Notes: a model not told the origin generated them from the sequence alone. A stretch of DNA of 5,919 bases from Flavobacteriaceae bacterium UBA5079 (GCA_002414705.1 DIAL01000062.1:1-5919); one strand, 5' to 3'; counted from the first letter of the stretch, positions 1 to 5,514 are shown. Made by a program: numbers and translations.

Positions 1-1
1 A

Positions 2-1258
2 ACATTTAATTCATACTTAAATTCGCGAGATAATAAAGATTTGCATATTTTTTTCGTGGGTTTAGAAAAATTTCCGTTTTATAATGAAGTTCTAGATTTA
101 CTAAAAAAAGCCTATCCTAATTATTTTGATTTAGATGTTAGCTTCAGGTCGCAATTGTTTGTTAAAACAATGTTAGATGAAGATGGGCTGAATTATGGTA
201 ATTCGCCAAAGGGATTACTGCCTTTTCACGAATATAAAAATCAAATTATTTCTACAGCGTTTGAGGAGCATTTGTTTGAATCTGCCTTATACGCTTCTAG
301 TAATAAATATACAAAATTACATTTTACTATTTCTGAAAGTCATAACGATAAATTTAGTAATGAGTTTTCTAGAATTGAAGAAAAGGTAGAGCGTAAAACC
401 AACTCTAAATTCGATATTTCGTTTTCTTACCAAAAAGAATCTACCGATACCATTGCCGTAACCAGTTCTGATGCTCCTTTCAGATTAGAAAACGGTGAAT
501 TGCTTTTTCGCCCTTCTGGACATGGTGCACTTATTGAAAATTTAAACGATTTAGATGCCGATATTATTTTTATTAAAAATATAGATAATGTAGTTGTTTA
601 TAGGTACAAAGATGAGGTTGCCAAAAACAAAAAGATTTTGGCTGGCATCCTTATTGAAATTCAAAAACAGGCTTTTCAGTATTTAGAAAAAATTGAAAAA
701 GGCGTATTAATATCTGATGAAATTTTAGAAATAGCAGAATTCTTAATCCGTAAAATGCATGTGAAAATTTCTTCGGAATTTGAAAAATATGCAGAAAAAT
801 ATCAAATAGAATACCTTCAGGAAAAATTAAACAGACCTATTCGTATATGTGGGATGGTTAAAAATGAAGGCGAGCCAGGAGGTGGGCCATTTTGGGTAAA
901 AGATGAAGGCGGTACAGTTTCGCTTCAAATTGTAGAGTCAGCTCAAATAAATCAGAAGAATAAACATCAGAAAAGTATTTTAAAAAATGCAACACATTTT
1001 AATCCTGTAGACTTGGTTTGTGGAGTAAAAGATTACAAAGGAAATAAATTTGATCTCACCCAATTTGTAGATCATAAGGCCGCTTTTATTACTAAAAAAA
1101 CACGATTAGGAAAAGAGTTAAAAGCTTTGGAGTTACCAGGATTATGGAACGGTAGTATGGCTAATTGGAATACTGTTTTTGTGGAAGTGCCACTAATTAC
1201 CTTCAACCCAGTTAAAACAGTAAATGACTTGCTTAAACCACCACATCAAATAAAATAA
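2..1258 (+). CDS. DUF4301 family protein, 5'-truncated by the window edge
   Basis: The frame is open from base 2 to the TAA at 1256-1258, giving 418 visible residues with no upstream stop. The TTG at 41 is therefore unlikely to be the true start, and the N-terminus (perhaps 80-100 residues, from a family length near 500) lies outside the window. I recognise it as DUF4301, a conserved family of unproven function. Visible landmarks are PKGLLPFHEY (206-235), a SESH segment (about 329-340), PSGHGALIENL (512-544) followed by IFIKNIDNVV (566-595), GEPGGGPFW (869-895), and a C-terminal block with NGSMANWNT (1150-1176). PK-LLP, GHG and NIDN resemble the substrate and metal-binding motifs of UDP-sugar pyrophosphorylase-type nucleotidyltransferases; that is inference. 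I see no signal peptide or membrane segment in the visible part, so it is probably cytoplasmic. It is one base upstream of arfB, suggesting co-transcription. Family call confident, function not. Confidence 0.85.
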   Translation, partial: TFNSYLNSRDNKDLHIFFVGLEKFPFYNEVLDLLKKAYPNYFDLDVSFRSQLFVKTMLDEDGLNYGNSPKGLLPFHEYKNQIISTAFEEHLFESALYASSNKYTKLHFTISESHNDKFSNEFSRIEEKVERKTNSKFDISFSYQKESTDTIAVTSSDAPFRLENGELLFRPSGHGALIENLNDLDADIIFIKNIDNVVVYRYKDEVAKNKKILAGILIEIQKQAFQYLEKIEKGVLISDEILEIAEFLIRKMHVKISSEFEKYAEKYQIEYLQEKLNRPIRICGMVKNEGEPGGGPFWVKDEGGTVSLQIVESAQINQKNKHQKSILKNATHFNPVDLVCGVKDYKGNKFDLTQFVDHKAAFITKKTRLGKELKALELPGLWNGSMANWNTVFVEVPLITFNPVKTVNDLLKPPHQIK

Positions 1259-1259
1259 C

Positions 1260-1664
1260 ATGTTTGATGACGCTTTACTTATTACCGAATTATCTTTTAA
1301 AGCCATTAGAAGCTCTGGAGCTGGTGGTCAGCATGTGAATAAAACATCGTCTAAAGTGGTTTTAAATTGGGATTTACCAAATTCGCAAGTTTTTTCTGAA
1401 AATCAAAAAGAACGCCTAATTAGAAAGCTACAAAACCGTTTAACAACTGAAGGCGTTTTAATCCTTTCCGGTGAAGATAGTCGTAGTCAACATAAAAATA
1501 AGGATTTAGTAATCAAGCGTTTTTTAGAAATAGTTAAACAAGGACTTATTGTTCCTAAAAAACGAAGACCGACTACAGTTCCAAGATCTGCAAAACTCAA
1601 ACGTCTTTCAAACAAGAAAAAAAATGCTGATAAAAAAGCAAATAGAAAACCACCTGAAATGTAG
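1260..1664 (+). CDS. arfB: Ribosome-rescue peptidyl-tRNA hydrolase ArfB (YaeJ/ICT1 type)
   Basis: The 134-residue protein hydrolyses peptidyl-tRNA on ribosomes stalled at the 3' end of a broken mRNA, as a codon-independent backup to tmRNA. The catalytic loop reads GAGGQHVNKT (residues 20-29), with the release-factor GGQ at 22-24. There is no stop-codon recognition domain as in RF1/RF2. The last 36 or so residues are very basic (a KKRRPTTVPRSAKLKRL block, then many lysines); this tail is known in the family to lie in the empty mRNA entry channel. Length is close to E. coli YaeJ (140 aa). The ATG at 1260 is one base after the DUF4301 stop, so translation is probably coupled. The tail and the missing decoding domain argue against a full release factor. 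No clear intrinsic terminator follows before the next promoter. Confidence 0.93.
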   Translation: MFDDALLITELSFKAIRSSGAGGQHVNKTSSKVVLNWDLPNSQVFSENQKERLIRKLQNRLTTEGVLILSGEDSRSQHKNKDLVIKRFLEIVKQGLIVPKKRRPTTVPRSAKLKRLSNKKKNADKKANRKPPEM

Positions 1665-1732
1665 TGTTCTGTTTAAAATTTATCTTTTAAAATAAAAATT
1701 CAATTCTCATTTTTTAAATCAAAAATCTCGCC

Positions 1733-1740
1733 TACCTTTG
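1733..1740 (+). promoter_or_regulatory. Bacteroidota-type -7 promoter element (TACCTTTG) for the TPP-riboswitch transcript
   Basis: TACCTTTG matches the flavobacterial -7 consensus TAnnTTTG exactly. The expected start about 6-8 bases downstream (roughly 1746-1748) coincides with the first base of riboswitch helix P1, which supports both calls. The -33 region (about 1708-1716) is T-rich but has no clear TTG, so that half of the promoter is weak. Confidence 0.7.
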
Positions 1741-1747
1741 TAGCGTT

Positions 1748-1819
1748 CTCATAAAGGGGTGCCCAATATTGGCTGAGATCATACCCATTGAACCTAGAAC
1801 AGGTAATGCTGTTTAGGAA
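1748..1819 (+). promoter_or_regulatory. TPP riboswitch (THI-element) aptamer
   Basis: The conserved aptamer core is complete. GGGG (1756-1759) pairs with ACCC (1783-1786) as P2. GCC (1761-1763) pairs with GGC (1771-1773) as P3. The junction CTGAGA (1773-1778) forms the pocket that reads the pyrimidine ring of TPP. The pyrophosphate-side arm has GAACCT (1790-1795) facing AGGTAAT (1801-1807). P1 closes 1749-1755 with 1812-1818 with one A-G mismatch. It directly precedes a TonB-dependent receptor, a pairing known for Bacteroidota thiamin-uptake genes. By analogy with the class, TPP binding should repress the downstream gene; the sequence does not settle whether this acts on transcription or translation. 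Confidence 0.95.
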
Positions 1820-1927
1820 AATAACAACAACTTTGTCATGTTGTACGCAATTGCGTGTGGCAGCAAAAAAACTAATTTTTAATCAGAATAATCACCTCTT
1901 TTTATTCGCTAAATTTATTTTTATCGA
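1820..1927 (+). promoter_or_regulatory. Leader between TPP aptamer and start codon (candidate expression platform)
   Basis: This 108-base stretch has no gene and no Shine-Dalgarno-like sequence before the ATG at 1928. It holds a 6-bp hairpin (1824-1829 with 1839-1844, 9-base loop), a 12-base perfect palindrome (1845-1856), an A-tract facing a T-tract (1865-1880), and CACCTCTTT at 1893-1901, which is complementary to aptamer bases 1753-1761. No classic GC-rich stem followed by U-run is evident, so control may act through an alternative fold affecting translation. The function is inferred from position. Confidence 0.5.
1845..1856. repeat. 12-base perfect palindrome ACGCAATTGCGT in the riboswitch leader
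   Basis: The sequence equals its own reverse complement over 12 bases. As RNA it can form a 4-bp ACGC/GCGT stem with an AATT loop, extended outward by G-U wobbles. As DNA it could be a dimeric protein site. It is among the most GC-rich parts of an otherwise AT-rich leader. Confidence 0.5.
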
Positions 1928-4174
1928 ATGAAATTTTTATTCAACAATGCGTCAGTTTTTCGCTGGCAACAATTTCAAAAAGCAGGATTGCTTTCCATTT
2001 TTTTAACGACTTCTATTGGCGTTTTTTCACAAGAAAAACCAAAGGATTCTACTAAACTAGAAACTTTAGATGAAGTTTTAGTACGATCGGTTCGTGTAAA
2101 AGCGGATTCGCCCATTACCCATTCCAATCTTTCAAAGGAGGAGATAGAACAACGGAATTTAGGACAAGACATTCCTGTTTTAATGAACTATTTACCATCG
2201 GTTGTTACGACTTCTGATGCTGGTGCAGGTGTTGGTTATACAGGTATTCGCGTGCGTGGTATTAATGCACAATCTACCAATGTTACCATAAATGGTATTC
2301 CGTATAATGATGCGGAATCACTTGGAACCTTTTGGGTAAATTTAAACGATTTTGCATCGTCTGTAGAAAGTTTACAGCTGCAACGTGGTGTAGGAACGTC
2401 TACCAATGGTTCTGGAGCTTTTGGAGCCAGTATTAATGTATTAACAGATGCGGTTTCCGAAGAAGCTTATGGCGAATTTGCCAATTCTTTTGGAAGTTTT
2501 AATACACGCAAACACACCTTAAAATTTAGTACAGGTTTACTAAATAGCAAGATTGAATTTGCAGGACGTTTATCTAATATTAAATCGGATGGTTACATAG
2601 ATAGAGCCACATCAGACTTAAAATCCTATTTCCTTCAAGGTTCTTATAAAACGGCTAATACCTTAATAAAAGCTATTACGTTTTCAGGTAAAGAAATTAC
2701 CTATCAGTCTTGGAACGGCTTGGAAGATTTAGATAAATTGGAAAACGATAGAACCTACAATACAGCAGGTGAATATACTGACGAAAATGGCAACACGCAA
2801 TTCTACGAAAATGAAGTGGATAATTATCAGCAAGACCATTATCAAATGCATTGGAATCAGCGCTATGATAATAAATGGTCTACTAATATGGCTTTCAATT
2901 ACACAGCTGGTCGTGGTTATTTTGAGCAATATAAAGAAGATGCTTCTTTTGCTGATTACGGTTTAAATGATGTTATTATAGGAACTGAAACAATAGAAAA
3001 AACAGATTTGGTGCGTCGTCGTTGGTTAGATAACGATTTTTATGTGCTAAATGCCAATGCCAATTATAAAAATAACGCATTAGATTTACTCTTTGGAGGA
3101 AGTTATAGTTATTATGATGGAGGCCATTTTGGTGAAATTATTTGGGCGCAATTTGCAAGTAATAGTGATAATAATGATCGCTATTATGAAAGCACAGGCA
3201 TTAAATCGGATGTGAATTTCTTCGGAAAAGGAACGTTTAGATTAAATGATAAGATCAGTCTTTTTGCCGATTTACAAGTCCGATTGGTTGATTACACTAT
3301 TGATGGTTTAAATTCCGACAGAATTCCTTTTGATGTAGACGAAAACTATGCGTTTTTTAATCCGAAAGCTGGAATTACGTATAAATTTAATCCAATAAAT
3401 AGCTTATATTTTTCCTATGCTCGTGCAAACCGAGAGCCGAATCGGGACGATTTTGAAAACAATGCCAACGTAAAACCGGAACAATTAAATGATTTTGAGT
3501 TAGGTTGGCGTCATGACAACCAAAAATTCCGATTTAATGTCAATGCGTATTACATGTTGTATAATGAGCAATTGGTTTTAACAGGTAATATTGATAATGT
3601 TGGTAATCCAGTGCGTACTAATAGTGGTGATAGTTACCGATTAGGTTTGGAAGTGGAAGCTGCTATTCAGTTAAGTGAAAAATGGCGTTTACAACCAAGT
3701 GTGACTTGGAGTTCTAATAAAAATAAAGAAACCATTACTGAATTCGATGGAAGCTTGAAGAATTTTGGTAAAACTGATATTTCCTTTTCTCCAGAATGGA
3801 TTGCTTCTAATGCGTTAACATTTCAACCGATTAATAATTTGCAATTAACGCTTTTAAGTAAGTTTGTAGGCGATCAGTTTATGAGTAATACGGAAGCTAA
3901 AACGTCTAAATTGGATAGTTATTTTATAAATGACTTGAGTGTTAATTATACATTGACGTTCCAGGAAGATGAAGAATCTAAACCGTTTTTAAAATCCATT
4001 CTATTTTCTGGATTGGTTAACAACCTGTTTAATGTGAAATATGAATCCAATGGTTACTATTACACCTTTGATGATGATTATTCAAACCCACCACAAGTTA
4101 CCACTATTGAAGGAGCTGGTTTTTATCCACAAGCAACTATTAACTTTTTGTTAGGAATGACCTTAAAGTTTTAA
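1928..4174 (+). CDS. TonB-dependent outer-membrane receptor, predicted thiamin (or precursor) importer
   Basis: This 748-residue beta-barrel receptor should import its ligand across the outer membrane using TonB/ExbBD energy. Residues 1-35 form a signal peptide with hydrophobic core GLLSIFLTTSIGVF and likely cleavage near FSQ-EKP. A TonB-box-like LDEVLV sits at 47-52. The plug covers about 58-175, with GIRVRG (106-111), NVTINGIP (118-125) and LQRGVGTSTNGSGAFGASINV-type residues at 151-171. The remainder is barrel, rich in alternating aromatic strands and ending in the aromatic residue typical of Omp proteins (LKF). It lacks the N-terminal carboxypeptidase-like domain of SusC proteins and has no SusD neighbour, so it fits the vitamin/metal receptor class. 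Substrate is inferred from the TPP riboswitch immediately upstream, as for known THI-regulated receptors of Bacteroidota. ATG 1928 is chosen because it starts the signal peptide. No transporter gene follows; a terminator does. Confidence 0.92.
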   Translation: MKFLFNNASVFRWQQFQKAGLLSIFLTTSIGVFSQEKPKDSTKLETLDEVLVRSVRVKADSPITHSNLSKEEIEQRNLGQDIPVLMNYLPSVVTTSDAGAGVGYTGIRVRGINAQSTNVTINGIPYNDAESLGTFWVNLNDFASSVESLQLQRGVGTSTNGSGAFGASINVLTDAVSEEAYGEFANSFGSFNTRKHTLKFSTGLLNSKIEFAGRLSNIKSDGYIDRATSDLKSYFLQGSYKTANTLIKAITFSGKEITYQSWNGLEDLDKLENDRTYNTAGEYTDENGNTQFYENEVDNYQQDHYQMHWNQRYDNKWSTNMAFNYTAGRGYFEQYKEDASFADYGLNDVIIGTETIEKTDLVRRRWLDNDFYVLNANANYKNNALDLLFGGSYSYYDGGHFGEIIWAQFASNSDNNDRYYESTGIKSDVNFFGKGTFRLNDKISLFADLQVRLVDYTIDGLNSDRIPFDVDENYAFFNPKAGITYKFNPINSLYFSYARANREPNRDDFENNANVKPEQLNDFELGWRHDNQKFRFNVNAYYMLYNEQLVLTGNIDNVGNPVRTNSGDSYRLGLEVEAAIQLSEKWRLQPSVTWSSNKNKETITEFDGSLKNFGKTDISFSPEWIASNALTFQPINNLQLTLLSKFVGDQFMSNTEAKTSKLDSYFINDLSVNYTLTFQEDEESKPFLKSILFSGLVNNLFNVKYESNGYYYTFDDDYSNPPQVTTIEGAGFYPQATINFLLGMTLKF

Positions 4175-4201
4175 AAAGAACATCTGCTTTAAATAAGTAC
4201 T

Positions 4202-4256
4202 AAAACTAAAAAACTGCTTAAAACGATAATTTGTTTTTAAGCAGTTTTTTAGTTTT
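4202..4256. terminator. Bidirectional intrinsic terminator between convergent genes
   Basis: Bases 4202-4223 pair perfectly with 4235-4256, giving a 22-bp stem around an 11-base loop, with CTGC/GCAG at its centre and A/T tracts on both sides. U-runs therefore emerge in transcripts of either strand. It lies 27 bases after the receptor stop and 10 bases after the stop of the minus-strand lipoprotein gene, so it most likely ends both transcripts. Confidence 0.9.
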
Positions 4257-4266
4257 TAATGACCAT

Positions 4267-4716
4267 TTAATTATTATAAACCCGAATGATATTTCCGGTT
4301 TTTTCAACAAAATAGCGCTTTAAGCCATATTGTCCAGTGGTTCCTTCTTGTGGCTGACCGGTTAAAATATCATAAGAATTTTCATCATCACAACTACACG
4401 TTGCAATAACTCCAGTAACGGTTAGCTTGGAACAGTCTCGAATAACATGATTTGGATCCGATAACTCAAAAGCATTATAATTATTTCCACCTGCATAAAA
4501 AACAACTACACCATTAATGCCATAATTGTTGTTTAGTATTATGTAGTTATTTGGGAATTCCATATCACTATACTGAGGTAAATTGGTGTTTATTAAATTA
4601 ACAGTATCAAAGGTGTAATTTGGTAAAAATTCATTTTGGCGAACCATGTCATCATCATTTTTATTACAAGATGTAAAAATTAAAGATGCAAAAACAAAGA
4701 AAAGTACATGTCTCAT
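4267..4716 (-). CDS. Small lipoprotein with a degenerate Rieske-like domain
   Basis: The 149-residue product starts with a lipoprotein signal (hydrophobic LFFVFASLIF, lipobox FTSC, lipid-attachment Cys17), followed by an acidic NKNDDD stretch that fits surface or outer-membrane sorting in Bacteroidota. Residues about 65-149 resemble a Rieske [2Fe-2S] fold: DPNH at 87-90, Cys95, CSCDDE at 107-112, then YDILTGQPQEG (115-125) and a closing YFVEKTGNIIRVY pattern. Canonical Rieske motifs are CxH and CPCHG. Here the first Cys ligand appears lost (Asp87/Pro88) and the second His is Asp110, while Cys95 and Cys109, the structural disulfide pair in many Rieske proteins, are kept. It is thus unlikely to bind a standard cluster. 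The role is unknown; binding or structural functions are possible. It is transcribed divergently from greA. No close match to TAnnTTTG is seen upstream; a partial one (TAAATTG, minus strand) lies at 4737-4743. The lipoprotein call is firm, the fold call moderate. Confidence 0.8.
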   Translation of the reverse strand: MRHVLFFVFASLIFTSCNKNDDDMVRQNEFLPNYTFDTVNLINTNLPQYSDMEFPNNYIILNNNYGINGVVVFYAGGNNYNAFELSDPNHVIRDCSKLTVTGVIATCSCDDENSYDILTGQPQEGTTGQYGLKRYFVEKTGNIIRVYNN

Positions 4717-4819
4717 AACTGGGTATTTATTGGGTGCAATTTACGATAAAAACACAAGTGAAATAAAAATTTCGTATATTTAACTGACCTGCAACACGCT
4801 ATTCAAACCAATTAAAAGC

Positions 4820-4849
4820 AAGCTACTTGTCATATTTTTAACAAGTCTT
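4820..4849. repeat. Inverted repeat upstream of the greA promoter
   Basis: ACTTGT (4825-4830) faces ACAAGT (4841-4846) across ten AT-rich bases. The arms extend by AAG (4820-4822) with CTT (4847-4849) past a 2-base bulge. It ends about 28 bases before the -7 element, a position where a regulator could sit. It could equally be a minor hairpin by chance. Confidence 0.3.
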
Positions 4850-4876
4850 AAACTTACTAAAATCAAAAAAATTGTG

Positions 4877-4884
4877 TAGCTTTG
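4877..4884 (+). promoter_or_regulatory. Bacteroidota-type -7 promoter element (TAGCTTTG) for greA
   Basis: TAGCTTTG matches TAnnTTTG exactly and lies 99 bases before the chosen greA start. Transcription should begin near 4890-4892. The -33 region (about 4852-4858) has only a weak TTA. This element overlaps the apparent upstream extension of the greA reading frame, which argues that the extension is not coding. Confidence 0.65.
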
Positions 4885-4891
4885 TACTTAT

Positions 4892-4915
4892 ATCTCGTGC
4901 AAGCGGGATTTTTTT
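4892..4915 (+). terminator. Terminator-like hairpin plus U-run in the greA leader (possible attenuator)
   Basis: ATCTCG (4892-4897) pairs with CGGGAT (4904-4909), six pairs with one G-U, around the loop TGCAAG; the T-run spans 4909-4915. It begins almost at the predicted transcription start. It may attenuate greA or act as a 5' stabilising hairpin. The stem is short and chance cannot be excluded. Confidence 0.4.
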
Positions 4916-4972
4916 ATGCTGAACAGATTTGGTGCAAACTATATATGTTTTCAGCATCTTTTATTATTATAA
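4916..4972 (+). CDS. Possible 18-codon leader ORF upstream of greA
   Basis: The frame ATG...TAA encodes MLNRFGANYICFQHLLLL and ends 11 bases before the greA ATG. It starts directly after the U-run of the leader hairpin. The last four codons before the stop are leucines (CTT TTA TTA TTA). It overlaps an 8-bp hairpin (4916-4923 with 4950-4957) that would hide its own start codon. No ribosome site is visible, as is normal here. It may be an incidental open frame; kept as a low-confidence candidate. Confidence 0.2.
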   Translation: MLNRFGANYICFQHLLLL

Positions 4973-4983
4973 ACCATGAAGTT

Positions 4984-5457
4984 ATGAGTAAAGCATCTTA
5001 TTATACACCCGAAGGATTAAAGAAATTACGTGATGAGTTACGTCAATTAAAAGATGTTGAGCGTTCTAAAGCGTCTCAAGCCATTGCCGAAGCTCGAGAT
5101 AAAGGCGATTTAAGTGAAAATGCTGAATATGATGCTGCCAAGGAAGCCCAAGGTATGTTGGAAATGAAAATTTCTAAATTAGAGAGCGCTTTAGCAGGAG
5201 CTAGGCTTATTGATGAATCGCAACTAGATAATACTAAAGCATTAGTGCTTTCTAAAGTGCGTATAAAAAATCAGACCAATGGTATGGAAATGACTTATAC
5301 CTTGGTTGCCGATGGTGAAGCCGATTTAGCGTCTGGCAAATTATCAGTTAACTCACCAATTGGAAAAGGCTTATTAGGAAAATCCGTTGGCGAAGTTGCC
5401 GAAGTGCAAGTGCCAAACGGTGTTATGAAATTTGATGTTTTAGAAATATCTAGATAA
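4984..5457 (+). CDS. greA: Transcription elongation (transcript-cleavage) factor GreA
   Basis: GreA enters the RNA polymerase secondary channel and stimulates cleavage of backtracked RNA, rescuing arrested complexes. The 157-residue product (family length about 158) starts MSKASYYTPEGLKKL. The N-terminal coiled coil spans about 8-75, with the tip loop GDLSENAEY (41-49) carrying the acidic residues Asp42 and Glu45 that correspond to the E. coli Mg-binding pair Asp41/Glu44. The C-terminal FKBP-like domain (about 80-157) has the SPIGKGLLGK motif that contacts polymerase. The same frame is open 34 codons further upstream, but that part contains the promoter element, is low-complexity hydrophobic and does not match GreA, so ATG 4984 is chosen. 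A tiny frame ATG AAG TTA TGA (4976-4987) overlaps this start. The gene has its own promoter and a strong terminator at 5515-5545, so it is probably monocistronic. Confidence 0.97.
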   Translation: MSKASYYTPEGLKKLRDELRQLKDVERSKASQAIAEARDKGDLSENAEYDAAKEAQGMLEMKISKLESALAGARLIDESQLDNTKALVLSKVRIKNQTNGMEMTYTLVADGEADLASGKLSVNSPIGKGLLGKSVGEVAEVQVPNGVMKFDVLEISR

Positions 5458-5461
5458 CAAA

Positions 5462-5487
5462 TATCTTCGTCTACAGTTTGGAAGATA
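5462..5487 (+). other. Short hairpin in the greA 3' untranslated region
   Basis: TATCTTC (5462-5468) pairs with GAAGATA (5481-5487) around a 12-base loop, four bases after the greA stop. There is no U-run after it, so it is not a terminator by itself. It may stabilise the mRNA 3' end or be incidental. Confidence 0.35.
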
Positions 5488-5514
5488 GAAAACAGTAAAC
5501 ACGAAATTAATCCT

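Noticed and set aside
195..389. 64-residue plus-strand ORF inside the DUF4301 gene
   Set aside because: It is out of frame within a clear coding region, has biased Leu/Ile/Lys content, and shows no recognisable domain.
41..1258. Complete 405-residue DUF4301 gene starting at TTG 41
   Set aside because: The frame is open to the left edge (codons from base 2), the family is longer, and the sequence before TTG reads on as plausible protein, so the gene is cut by the window.
1665..1732. Intrinsic terminator after arfB
   Set aside because: The region is AT-rich with only short TTTTAAAA-type palindromes; no stable stem followed by a U-run could be drawn.
1975..2172. Minus-strand 65-residue ORF opposite the receptor N-terminus
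   Set aside because: It is antisense to a strongly supported gene with no promoter or domain signal.
2729..2966. Two small ORFs (minus 2729-2929, plus 2769-2966) inside the receptor gene
   Set aside because: Both are frame shadows of the barrel-coding sequence. The hydrophobic appearance of the minus-strand one comes from the complement of Asn/Tyr-rich codons.
1928..4174. SusC-type glycan receptor (polysaccharide utilisation locus)
   Set aside because: There is no N-terminal carboxypeptidase-regulatory-like domain, no SusD gene next to it and no glycoside hydrolases. The TPP riboswitch points to thiamin instead.
1928..4174. Cobalamin receptor BtuB
   Set aside because: The general fold is shared, but the upstream regulator is a TPP aptamer (CTGAGA core) and not a cobalamin riboswitch.
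4882..4983. 34-codon N-terminal extension of GreA from a TTG start
   Set aside because: It overlaps the TAGCTTTG promoter element and a hairpin with U-run, is hydrophobic and unlike GreA, while MSKASYYTPEG at 4984 gives the normal family length.
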